Origin: Pseudomonadota bacterium
Lineage (GTDB): Bacteria; Myxococcota_A; UBA796; SXON01
Assembly (NCBI GenBank): GCA_005778355.1
Contig: SXON01000130.1
Coordinates: 32,639-96,638, forward strand
Length of the DNA stretch: 64,000 nt
Reading direction: 5' to 3'
Position numbers and translations under genes: made by a program. A model generated the notes under the pieces. That model saw nothing but the letters and a program-made list of their open reading frames with translations. It was not told the origin of the DNA and searched no databases. Shown in pieces: positions 8,976 to 16,357 of the stretch (the stretch's first letter is position 1; each line of letters starts with the position of its first letter).

Positions 8976-10466
8976 GTGCCCAACCCGCCCACCGTCCCGC
9001 CTGCCCCCGAGGCATTTGGGAAATACCAGCTCCTCGAGCGCATCGCACAGGGCGGCATGGCCGAGGTTTTCCGCGCGCGTTCGCACGGCGCGATGGGCTT
9101 CGAGAAGATCCTCGTCGTCAAGCGCATCCTCGACACGCTCGCCAAGGACGAGGAATTCCGCGACCTGTTCACCAACGAGGCCCGCATCGCCGCCGAGCTG
9201 AGCCACGTGAACATCGTGCAGGTGTTCGAGCTCGGCAAGGAAAATGAGCACCTCTACATCGCGATGGAGTACGTGCACGGGCTCGACCTCGCCCGGCTCG
9301 CCTCGCGCTCGCGCACGCTCGGCGACTTCCCGATCAACCTTGCCCTGTTCATCACCGGCGAGGTGCTCAAGGCGCTGGCCTACGCCCACGCGGCCCACGA
9401 CAGCGACGGCGAGCCGATGAACATCGTTCACTGCGACATCAGCCCACAGAACGTGCTCATCAGCTTCTCCGGCGAGGTGAAGCTCACCGACTTCGGCATC
9501 AGCCGCGCCGCGATCCAGCGCGGCAACGAGAACGTGATCCGCGGCAAGTACAGCTACATGTCGCCGGAGCAGGCTGAGTCGCGACACCTCGACGGGCGAT
9601 CCGACCTCTTCTCGCTGGGGACGATGCTCTACGAGATCCTCACCGGGCGTCGCCTCTTCAAGGCGGCCTCCCGCGACGAGACGCTCGCCCGGGTGCGCCG
9701 GGCCGAGGTGCCGAGCCCACGGCCCTACCGCAAGGAGATCAGCGAGGACCTCGAGGGCTTCATCCTGCGCACACTGTCGCGACTGCCCGAGGATCGCTTC
9801 GCCGACGCCCACGAGATGTACGACGCGCTCAGCAAGATCATCGTTTCGGAGGGCCACCGGGCCACCAACAACGACCTTGCCCAGTACCTGCGCGAGGTGA
9901 TCGACGCCGCCAACGCGGCCGCCGCGGGCCAGGCCGCCGCGAAGTCGCCGAAGTCGCTCAAGACCATCCCGCCGCAGCCCCTGGTGGCGCTGGCGCTCGA
10001 GGCCTCGCCGCCGCCGCGCTCGATCGCCTCGCCGCGCACGTCGATGGCGGCCTTGTCCCAGGAGTGGATGTCGGTGATCGGCGACCAGGGCGGCGAGGTG
10101 TGGGAGCGCGGGGAGGGGAGCCTCTTGGTGGTGTGGGCGGCCGGCACCGGCTTCAAGGAGACGGTGGGTCGCGCGGTGCGCACGGCGGTGGCCTTGCAGC
10201 GCCTCACCGCCCAGGCTGGCTACCGCCTGTCGGCCGGCATCGCGCCCGGCGTGGCCCGGGTTCGCCCCGACACACATCGTCCAGCGGAGGGCTGGGAGCT
10301 GGCGGGCCCCTTCTACCTGGCGCGCTGGATGATGAACCTGTCCGCGCATCGCGGCCGCGTCTTGCTCACCGAGGTGGGCGCCAAGCAGATCGACCAGCCC
10401 ACCGTGATGCTCGGTCGCATCCCCATCCAGGGCAACCGCTACATCAACCTCCACGAAGTCGCGTAG
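8976..10466 (+). CDS. Ser/Thr protein kinase with C-terminal cyclase-like domain
   Basis: The 496 residues open with a Hanks-type kinase domain (about 17-290): glycine loop AQGGMAEVF, ATP-binding Lys49 in VVKRIL, catalytic loop HCDISPQN at 152-159, DFG at 172-174 and SPEQA. HCD replaces the usual HRD, so it is a non-RD kinase, which usually does not need activation-loop phosphorylation. After a Pro/Ala linker, residues about 345-496 resemble a class III nucleotide-cyclase fold (GGEVWERGEGSLLVVW, then AVRTAVALQRL), but the metal Asp residues are not evident, so it is probably a degenerate sensory domain. There is no membrane segment, so it is cytoplasmic. A TATAGG element and a GGAGG ribosome site precede the GTG start. 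Confidence 0.87.
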   Translation: MPNPPTVPPAPEAFGKYQLLERIAQGGMAEVFRARSHGAMGFEKILVVKRILDTLAKDEEFRDLFTNEARIAAELSHVNIVQVFELGKENEHLYIAMEYVHGLDLARLASRSRTLGDFPINLALFITGEVLKALAYAHAAHDSDGEPMNIVHCDISPQNVLISFSGEVKLTDFGISRAAIQRGNENVIRGKYSYMSPEQAESRHLDGRSDLFSLGTMLYEILTGRRLFKAASRDETLARVRRAEVPSPRPYRKEISEDLEGFILRTLSRLPEDRFADAHEMYDALSKIIVSEGHRATNNDLAQYLREVIDAANAAAAGQAAAKSPKSLKTIPPQPLVALALEASPPPRSIASPRTSMAALSQEWMSVIGDQGGEVWERGEGSLLVVWAAGTGFKETVGRAVRTAVALQRLTAQAGYRLSAGIAPGVARVRPDTHRPAEGWELAGPFYLARWMMNLSAHRGRVLLTEVGAKQIDQPTVMLGRIPIQGNRYINLHEVA

Positions 10467-10482
10467 ACCTCGACCAAGCGGC

Positions 10483-11259
10483 CTAGTCGACGAGGCGCAG
10501 GCGGTCCAGGCGGAAGGTGCGCGAGGCGCCGCGCAGGTGACAGTGGGCCACCACCCGCGAACGTGCCAGCTTGGTGACGGTGATCTCGCGACGGCTGGCC
10601 GAGCCGGTGTCGCCGGCGACGTAGTCGACCAGTAGCCGTTCGCCGCTCTTGAGCGCGGCGGCGAGACGCTCGCGCACGCGGTCGAGCTCCCCCTTGTCGC
10701 GGGGCTGGCACAACGACAAGAGGCCGTCCAGGTCGAGCTCACCCGCGGGATCGGCGGCGGCCACCAGCCGCGCCGCGAGGAGGAAGGTGGCGTGCGCGTC
10801 GTCGAGCGCGCGGTGCTCGACCTCGCGTGGCAGGTCGAAACGTTCGCGCAGCGAGGAGAGCCGGTGGTCGCCCACGGCGAGCAGGCGCCGCGCGAGGAGC
10901 AAGGAGTCGAGCACCGGCTGCTCAGGTCGCGACAGCGCGAGCCGCCCGCACTCCATGTCGAGGAAGCCGAGATCGAAATCCGCGTTATGACAGACGAGCA
11001 CGGCCCCGTCGATCCTCCGCAAGAGCTCCGGGAGCACCGCTTCGAAGCGGGGCGCCTGGGCCACCATGGCCGCAGTGATGCCGTGCACGCCGGTGGCCGC
11101 CATGGGCCGATCCGGGTTGACCAGCGTGCTCCACCGGTCGGGCGTGCCATCGAGGCGGCCACGAACCACGGCCACCTCGACCACGCGGTCGCCCTCGTCG
11201 GGGTCGAGCCCGGTGGTCTCGAAATCGAGCGCCGCGTAGTCGTGGTGGAGCAGGCTCAC
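10483..11259 (-). CDS. DnaQ-like 3'-5' exonuclease fused to a WYL-like C-terminal domain
   Basis: The 258 residues begin with a DEDDh exonuclease. The motifs are DFETTG (Asp12, Glu14), HNADFD (Asp94, ExoII) and HRALDDA (His149, Asp154, ExoIII), with GVHGIT between them. This is the epsilon-subunit/RNase T fold that removes nucleotides from DNA or RNA 3' ends. Residues about 200-258 (LLVDYVAGDTGSASRREITV, then RSRVVAHCHLRGASRTFRLD) resemble a WYL domain, a ligand- or nucleic-acid-sensing beta fold. The start is a GTG with a TAGAAG hexamer 6 nt upstream. It is convergent with the kinase gene, 16 nt apart. The fusion may tie exonuclease activity to a nucleic-acid signal, which is inference. Confidence 0.87.
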   Translation of the reverse strand: MSLLHHDYAALDFETTGLDPDEGDRVVEVAVVRGRLDGTPDRWSTLVNPDRPMAATGVHGITAAMVAQAPRFEAVLPELLRRIDGAVLVCHNADFDLGFLDMECGRLALSRPEQPVLDSLLLARRLLAVGDHRLSSLRERFDLPREVEHRALDDAHATFLLAARLVAAADPAGELDLDGLLSLCQPRDKGELDRVRERLAAALKSGERLLVDYVAGDTGSASRREITVTKLARSRVVAHCHLRGASRTFRLDRLRLVD

Positions 11260-11269
11260 CGGAGCCTTC

Positions 11270-11285
11270 TAGCCCGCCTACTCGA
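11270..11285. repeat. Left copy of 16-bp direct repeat bounding the cassette
   Basis: The sequence TAGCCCGCCTACTCGA occurs here and again, identically and in the same orientation, at 15032-15047. Between the copies lie four genes of unknown function. The left copy also overlaps the likely promoter of the exonuclease gene. It may be a target-site duplication or a recombination junction. Confidence 0.75.
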
Positions 11286-11323
11286 GTCGCCGAGCGTGCC
11301 CCAAGAGGAGAGGTGGCTGCCGT
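11281..11323 (-). pseudogene. Decayed 3' fragment of the ASST-like gene
   Basis: Positions 11288-11323 match 15141-15176, inside the intact ASST-like gene, at 33 of 36 bases. On the minus strand the fragment reads GSHLSSWGTLG in one frame against GGHLSSWGTLG in the intact protein. The 93 bases that separate this segment from the gene's last codons (15048-15140) are missing here and replaced by GT, so the frame is broken. This is a remnant, not an expressed gene. Confidence 0.7.
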
Positions 11324-11409
11324 CGGGCTGCCCGTCCCCACGCGCCTGCGCCTTGATCGGGACGCGGGCCAGTCGCGTGTTAACCCATGGATCCTACGCA
11401 GGTGGTGCA

Positions 11410-12087
11410 GTGGACGATCATGGGGATTCGTCGTCTTCCTCCCGACCTGCGTGGGCCAAACGGAGTGACTGCGAGGCCACGCTGCGCGCCTTTTGGCTTG
11501 GCGAGACGGCTGCCCTGTTCGTGTACCGGGGGGTGCTGGCGGACATCGAAAAGGACCGGGTCGAAGGGCGCCCCCGCCTGCTCCGGTGGGCAGGCACCCT
11601 CTCGGCGCCCGTGCCGCCGGCGGGGGCGGCGCTCGACGCCTGGCTGGGGCTGTGCCCGGCGCTTGGCGAAGGCGACGTCCACGACCTGGAACGACTGGGC
11701 TGGATGCTCGCGACCTGGTACTCGGGCCGCGATGTCGTGCTGCGCGTGGCTGGACGGCGACTGCATCACCAGCGACCTTCGACAGCCGGCGCGAAGGGGG
11801 CGCTGAGTCGGTGCCTCGCTGGGTATCTGTACGAGGGGATTATCGGGACGATTGATGAGGTAGAACGCCACGAAATGATGAATTCTGGGGGGGGGGTCAA
11901 GAATCGCGACAGGGAACTTGCTCGACACGCCCTGACACTGGCCCAGCGGGCTGCCGCGGGCGAGTGGCGGCTCGGCGTGGTTGGCGTCCTGGCCACGGGG
12001 CCCGCAGCGCGGCTTGCCAACGCGCCCGAGCAGGCAGTGATCCGCGAACGGGCCATTCTGCAACGCCGTCGTGGCGGCCGCGAGTGA
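11410..12087 (+). CDS. Hypothetical protein, first gene of the direct-repeat-bounded cassette
   Basis: The frame is clearly coding from at least 11470 (biased third positions, no reverse-strand rival with sense). I place the start at a GTG at 11410 preceded by AGGTGG, giving about 225 residues. The middle is helix-rich (RAFWLGETAALFVYRG, then LERLGWMLATWYSGRD), and the C-terminal third is basic and Arg-rich, ending QRRRGGRE. No family is recognised. There is no signal peptide, so it is probably cytoplasmic. A run of ten G residues (11887-11896) inside the gene encodes a triple Gly and could slip. Codon use is a little less GC-skewed than in neighbouring genes. It leads three further genes in the same direction. 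Confidence 0.65.
   Translation: MDDHGDSSSSSRPAWAKRSDCEATLRAFWLGETAALFVYRGVLADIEKDRVEGRPRLLRWAGTLSAPVPPAGAALDAWLGLCPALGEGDVHDLERLGWMLATWYSGRDVVLRVAGRRLHHQRPSTAGAKGALSRCLAGYLYEGIIGTIDEVERHEMMNSGGGVKNRDRELARHALTLAQRAAAGEWRLGVVGVLATGPAARLANAPEQAVIRERAILQRRRGGRE
11887..11896 (+). repeat. G10 homopolymer inside the cassette's first gene
   Basis: Ten consecutive G residues lie at codons for Gly-Gly-Gly and the following Val. Both flanks are coding in the same frame as given. Such tracts are prone to slippage in replication or transcription, and also to sequencing error. Confidence 0.9.
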
Positions 12088-12189
12088 TGCAGCGCCGCGC
12101 TGCCACGGCGACTCCCCCGTCGGAAGAAAATTTCCGTTCGCTCCCCGCCAAGTGCCCGGGTACATCCAGAGCATCACTGGAGCGGTTTG

Positions 12190-12705
12190 ATGAGTTTCGA
12201 CAACGATCAGGGTTCTTTGGGGCGGATCAAGCGCGTGGGCGGCGCCACGTGCGGCGGCGCGGGGGGCTCGTCGGAGTCCGCGATGGGAAATCCGCGCGGC
12301 GGGAGCGCGCCGAAGTCGATCCTCGTCACCCTCTGCTCGGAAGAGACCTTTCGCACCAACGGCACCCAGACGCGGACGGTCACCCTCTACGACCTGCCGC
12401 AGGTTCGTCGGCTCGGTCCGCTCATCAATCGCATCCGCGTGCATTGGCTGGTCGAGGGCGCGAGCGGCGCCAACTTCCAGGGGGGTGTGACGTTGGCCTG
12501 GAGTGTCGCTGGGCGCACGTGGTCCAACCCGGTGGACCTACTGGCCCTGACCGCGAACAATGCCGAGCTGATCGGCGCCTGGTACACCACCGATGGCAAC
12601 TTCGGCCTGAACATGCGGTACAGCATCGACGTGGCCAACCTCGCGGGGAGCGTGCAGGAGTTTGGCCGCGTCACCTGCGTGCTCGAGATCGAGCTGAAGA
12701 GCTAG
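12190..12705 (+). CDS. Hypothetical beta-rich protein of the cassette
   Basis: The ATG at 12190 has a GGAGCGG ribosome site upstream and gives 171 residues. The first 40 are Gly/Ser-rich and look disordered (VGGATCGGAGGSSESAMG). The rest alternates hydrophobic and polar residues with Thr, Asn and Val, as in an all-beta sandwich (TQTRTVTLYDLP, VTLAWSVAGRTWSNP, NFGLNMRYSIDVANLAG). No signal peptide, catalytic motif or known family is evident. A structural or binding role is possible, with phage-like particle proteins among the things to test, but nothing in the sequence proves it. The next gene starts 5 nt after its stop. Confidence 0.72.
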   Translation: MSFDNDQGSLGRIKRVGGATCGGAGGSSESAMGNPRGGSAPKSILVTLCSEETFRTNGTQTRTVTLYDLPQVRRLGPLINRIRVHWLVEGASGANFQGGVTLAWSVAGRTWSNPVDLLALTANNAELIGAWYTTDGNFGLNMRYSIDVANLAGSVQEFGRVTCVLEIELKS

Positions 12706-12710
12706 TCGCC

Positions 12711-14660
12711 GTGCCCCTGGTAGAACCATTGACCTGGGACAACGTGGTCGGGCAACCAGGCTCGTGGCGGGGAGTGTGGGTGGATGGCGAGTTCGCGCTC
12801 GTTCGCACGTGTCCCACGGACGATACGACGGTCCTGCCCCCGGACTCGTTCGTACGCGAGTTTGCGTGGGGGGCGGGTGTCCACTACCCGCTGTTCACGC
12901 ACTACCGCGCCGACGACCACGGCGTGATCGCGGATGCCTGGGGGGGCGAGTTGAGCGAGGGTGACCGCGACCGCCTCAGTGCCGCCGAGGCGGTGCTCCA
13001 ACACCACGTTGCCAGCGTGCGAACACTCCTGGGTCAACTCCTCCCCGGCGCCGCAGCGCTGCTGCTCTCGCCCAGCCTGGACCGCCTCGATCGACGCCTC
13101 GACGGCGAGGCGATTGCCGGCACGGACGGCTACCTCGGCGAGATCCCGGTGGCGCGGCTGGACCGGCAGCATCCTTGGTTTCGCTTTGCGCTCGACAAGG
13201 AGGCGGGCGTCACCGAGATCCCGCGGTTGCTGTATGGCGTGCGGGAGACCCCGGACGCCTTCGTGTGGCCCTTGAACTGGGAGGTGGCCCGGAGCCAGGG
13301 ACTGGCCGCGTTCGGATTCTCGCTGCCCGAGGAATTCCGGGAGCGGCTGGAGGGTTATCAGACCTCTGTCGCGACGAGCACGAACTCCTGGCCACCTGGG
13401 CTGACGGGCGTGCTCGGCTCGCTCGTCGCGTTCCCGGTGCCCCTCGGCTTCGCAGCCGGCTTTTACGGGAATCAGCTTGTCACACAACTGGGCAAGCTCT
13501 CGTCGCACCTCGACGACGCGCTGGACCCGGACTGGACCGCCAACGACGCGCTCGCGGAGCTGATCGAGGGCTTCGAGGAGTTCATGCGCCTCGACGAGGA
13601 CAACTTGCTCGCGCTCGACTGGAACTGGGTGGTAGGGGCCGCGGAGAAGATCGAGATTGCGCTGGAAGACCTTCGCGCGCCGTCGCTGAGCCTCGACCTC
13701 CCCCCGTGGCCGGACACGAACCTCTTCACCGGCCAGGGCCAGTTCGAGACGCACGTCCTCGGCAAGACGCTGCGCCACTACATTATCGGGCAGTCGATCC
13801 CCAGCTACACGTACTGGACCTCGGGCAAGGAATCGGAGGTCACATCGACGGGCGCCACCACCACCGCCGACCAGTACTCCGTGCATGTGACCTTCGACAC
13901 CGTCCCGGTGGTGCCCATCGTGTACCTCGATCAACGGTGGTGGGCGTTCCCCTTCGCGGGCATGAGCGGTCGCTCGGACCGCGAGCCGATCCTCGAGTTG
14001 TGGCCGAACGTCGAGGACCAGGCGCTCCAGTGGTGGGACCGGACGGCCGCGATCCGCGAGTTCGGCATGGTGGTGGACCTCGCGGCGATGTTGCTCGAGC
14101 AGCTCCTCGCGATGGACGACGCGGCGCTCGCGCTGTCCGGCCGGATGCTCGACGCAAGATCGCCGCTGGTGAACCTCGCGGGTGGCACCGAGAAGATGGG
14201 TTCCACGCTCGGCGGAGTGGTGGGCGACCTGGAGTGCTGGTCGGAGCTGCTCGACGGGCGCTCGCTTCCGCGGCTGGTGAGCCTACTGTGGCGTCAGGGC
14301 GTGGTCGACGCGTTCATCACAGAGGCGCGAACGCAGTACGGCACGGACCCCGAGTGTGTCTATGCTTGTTTCCCCTGGATGCAGAACGCCGCTGACCGCC
14401 AGGTGCTGGATCATGCCTTCGGTGCCTATTTGCCGGTCGACCAGTTGCCGGGCGCCGCGGTGTTCGCTGGCCGCGACGCGAGCACCGAGTACCTCTTCAT
14501 TGCGATGCAGTCAGGCCACGGCGTTTGTGGCCTGCGCGACTGCCAGGTCGTCCCATGCGAGGCCCAACAGTCGATGCGAACGTTGATGGCTGTGGTTGAC
14601 GACCGGATGCGGTGGTACGCCCTGCCCGACGGCACACTCTACAATGTCGTGCCGGTATGA
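12711..14660 (+). CDS. Large hypothetical protein (649 aa) of the cassette
   Basis: It starts at a GTG at 12711, 5 nt after the preceding stop, and is strongly coding throughout. The text is rich in Trp, Asp and Leu, with no signal peptide. A short hydrophobic stretch near residues 230-255 (TGVLGSLVAFPVPLGFAAGF) could be a single membrane helix or a buried helix. Distinctive segments include REFAWGAGVHYPLFTHYR near the N-terminus and PWPDTNLFTGQGQFETHVLG mid-protein, plus a Cys-bearing C-terminal part (ECVYACFPWMQN, CGLRDCQVVPCE). I recognise no family. Its stop overlaps the ATG of the lipoprotein gene (ATGA), so the last two proteins are translationally coupled and may form a membrane-anchored pair. 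Confidence 0.75.
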   Translation: MPLVEPLTWDNVVGQPGSWRGVWVDGEFALVRTCPTDDTTVLPPDSFVREFAWGAGVHYPLFTHYRADDHGVIADAWGGELSEGDRDRLSAAEAVLQHHVASVRTLLGQLLPGAAALLLSPSLDRLDRRLDGEAIAGTDGYLGEIPVARLDRQHPWFRFALDKEAGVTEIPRLLYGVRETPDAFVWPLNWEVARSQGLAAFGFSLPEEFRERLEGYQTSVATSTNSWPPGLTGVLGSLVAFPVPLGFAAGFYGNQLVTQLGKLSSHLDDALDPDWTANDALAELIEGFEEFMRLDEDNLLALDWNWVVGAAEKIEIALEDLRAPSLSLDLPPWPDTNLFTGQGQFETHVLGKTLRHYIIGQSIPSYTYWTSGKESEVTSTGATTTADQYSVHVTFDTVPVVPIVYLDQRWWAFPFAGMSGRSDREPILELWPNVEDQALQWWDRTAAIREFGMVVDLAAMLLEQLLAMDDAALALSGRMLDARSPLVNLAGGTEKMGSTLGGVVGDLECWSELLDGRSLPRLVSLLWRQGVVDAFITEARTQYGTDPECVYACFPWMQNAADRQVLDHAFGAYLPVDQLPGAAVFAGRDASTEYLFIAMQSGHGVCGLRDCQVVPCEAQQSMRTLMAVVDDRMRWYALPDGTLYNVVPV

Positions 14661-15034
14661 CCGTGGGCTATCCCCCTGCCATCCGGGGAATGTTCCTTGT
14701 CATCACCGTTGCTGGCTGCTCGGGTACTCGCGACACGTACACTGCCGAGATGGCGACAGAGTACTGTGACTGGGTGGAAAGGTGCGAGGGCCGCGGCTCC
14801 GACGATGACCACTGTCAGGAACTCGCGGAGGTGATCTACGAGAGTTGGCTGGACGACTGTGCGACCGAGCACGGGTGCACATTTGTGCCGGGCGGCGCCC
14901 CTGAATGCACGGAGTCTATGAGTACGGCAGAGTGCAGTTTGACCGTCGACCAGTTCGACGCGGCCGCACTGCGCGCCTGCGCCGGCTATTGGGACTGCGG
15001 CGACGAGTCCTTCGTGGAGCTCTGCGAGCTGTAG
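14657..15034 (+). CDS. Small Cys-rich lipoprotein, last gene of the cassette
   Basis: The ATG at 14657 overlaps the upstream TGA. The 125-residue product has a lipoprotein signal (GMFLVITVAGC, Cys at about residue 21). It continues as a Cys-rich acidic domain with about ten Cys residues spaced as in disulfide-knit helical repeats (TEYCDWVERCEGRG, CATEHGCTF, RACAGYWDCGDESFVELCEL). This pattern of paired Cys is common in myxobacterial surface lipoproteins of unknown role. Its stop codon is the first three bases of the right-hand direct repeat. Confidence 0.8.
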   Translation: MTVGYPPAIRGMFLVITVAGCSGTRDTYTAEMATEYCDWVERCEGRGSDDDHCQELAEVIYESWLDDCATEHGCTFVPGGAPECTESMSTAECSLTVDQFDAAALRACAGYWDCGDESFVELCEL

Positions 15035-15047
15035 CCCGCCTACTCGA
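15032..15047. repeat. Right copy of 16-bp direct repeat bounding the cassette
   Basis: The sequence is identical to 11270-11285. It contains the stop codon of the cassette's last gene and, on the other strand, the last codons and stop of the ASST-like gene. Confidence 0.75.
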
Positions 15048-16278
15048 ACTGCTCGAAGCCATCCACCTGCCCGAGCACGTGCCCGGGCTCCACGTCGACC
15101 CGCCAGGACACGGCGTCGTCGGCCCCGGCGTAGATGACCTCGCCGAGCGTGCCCCAGGAGGAGAGGTGACCGCCGTTGGTCATGCGGTCGTAGTCCCCGA
15201 GCACAGCGGTGACGTAGCCGTCAGGGTGTGGCCAGGACCAGGCGAGCCGTGCCCCACCGTCCTCGATGGCGTAGTCGGCCAGTCGCGACACGTTGATCTC
15301 GTAGCCGTTGTCGAACACTGAGAAGCCGACGTCGGTCCAGTCGGGCGAGTGTTGCGGGCCGAAGGGGTTGTCGGCGCCCATCGTGCCGTCGTCGCCGCCG
15401 ACGATCCACGCGATCTCGCCATCGGCGCGGTCGAGCGCGATCACGCAGGCGCAACGGAACATGGAGATTAGGTACTGGTCTCTGGCCTCGTCGAAGGCCA
15501 GCCCGTTGGCATGGTTCCAGTCCGCCCCTTCCGGGTAGGCCAGCGGTCCCCAGCCATCGTTGGGGATCACCTCGAAGTGGTCGAAGGCGTTCCAAATCGT
15601 CGTCTGCGCGCCGTCCTCGTTCACCTCCACGATGGTGTCGCCGACGACATTCTCGCCGTTCACCTCGCGCACCTCGCCCACCACCGCCGCGAAGCCGCCG
15701 GAGGGAAGGGGGAGCACGTCGTGGTGCGCCATCGGCAGGGGGATTGCCTCCCGCTCGCGCCCGTCGTTCGACACGAAGACGGCGTGCGCATCGGGCAGGT
15801 AGCTATGGCTCGACACCAGGTAGAGGAATCCGCCCTCCACCTTGTGGATCACCGAGATGGTGCCCACGTCGTCGAGCAGGTCGTACCACACCACGCGCCC
15901 TGCCTCGTCGAGCACGATCGCCCCGCTGCCCTCGTCGGGGGACTCGAGCCAGCTCGTGGCCACGAAGCCGGGCTCCAGCGCGCCGGCGTCGACGAGTTCG
16001 ACCGGCGGAATCGCCGCCGGGAGGCTCCCCGTCGTCACTTGGATCGGCTCACTCGACCAGTCCTCGGCGTGCACGGTGACGGAGATCGTCGCGTCGGCCC
16101 CGGCGCCGTAGACCACCGCCCGGCCGTCTGCTCCATCGAAACGTTGGCCCTCCCACTCGACCCAGGCCTCGGCCGAGGCCGGCGTCCAGCTGACCTCGAC
16201 CAGCGTCGAGATCACCTCGCTGGGGGCAGCGCTGACCGAGGTGATCGGGTCGGCAGCGCAGGCAGCGAGGAACCACAC
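15040..16278 (-). CDS. Arylsulfotransferase (ASST)-like lipoprotein
   Basis: I prefer the GTG at 16278 (MWFLAACAADP). It puts a TGCTATGGT promoter element 8 nt upstream and gives the very short lipoprotein signal used elsewhere in this window; a GTG at 16299 is the alternative. After an Ig-like beta region (about 15-90), the protein forms a beta-propeller with MAHHDVLPLPSGG and DWNHANGLAFDE, the His-bearing motifs of the arylsulfotransferase/ASST-related family. Its length (412 aa) suits that family. Such enzymes transfer sulfate between phenolic compounds in the periplasm, but many relatives are uncharacterised. A broken copy of its 3' end lies at 11.3 kb. Confidence 0.78.
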   Translation of the reverse strand: MWFLAACAADPITSVSAAPSEVISTLVEVSWTPASAEAWVEWEGQRFDGADGRAVVYGAGADATISVTVHAEDWSSEPIQVTTGSLPAAIPPVELVDAGALEPGFVATSWLESPDEGSGAIVLDEAGRVVWYDLLDDVGTISVIHKVEGGFLYLVSSHSYLPDAHAVFVSNDGREREAIPLPMAHHDVLPLPSGGFAAVVGEVREVNGENVVGDTIVEVNEDGAQTTIWNAFDHFEVIPNDGWGPLAYPEGADWNHANGLAFDEARDQYLISMFRCACVIALDRADGEIAWIVGGDDGTMGADNPFGPQHSPDWTDVGFSVFDNGYEINVSRLADYAIEDGGARLAWSWPHPDGYVTAVLGDYDRMTNGGHLSSWGTLGEVIYAGADDAVSWRVDVEPGHVLGQVDGFEQFE

Positions 16279-16286
16279 GGGGCGGC

Positions 16287-16295
16287 ACCATAGCA
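16287..16295 (-). promoter_or_regulatory. Extended -10 element of the ASST-like gene
   Basis: The minus strand reads TGCTATGGT (TGnTATnnT form), ending 8 nt before the GTG at 16278. It is the same nine bases as the element before the kinase gene at 30405. No Shine-Dalgarno intervenes. Confidence 0.45.
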
Positions 16296-16342
16296 CCACG
16301 CGCTCATCGCCTCGCTGGCGTTGCCGGGCGGCCGAAGCGCCC

Positions 16343-16351
16343 TGCTATGCT
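16343..16351 (+). promoter_or_regulatory. Extended -10 element of the beta-helix lipoprotein gene
   Basis: TGCTATGCT ends 6 nt before the GTG at 16358. Transcription would begin at about the start codon, implying a leaderless mRNA. Confidence 0.45.
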
Positions 16352-16357
16352 GCACGG

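Noticed and set aside
11380..12444. Minus-strand open frame of 354 codons across the cassette's first gene
   Set aside because: It has no domain text, crosses an intergenic gap, and is antisense to a frame with much better codon bias.
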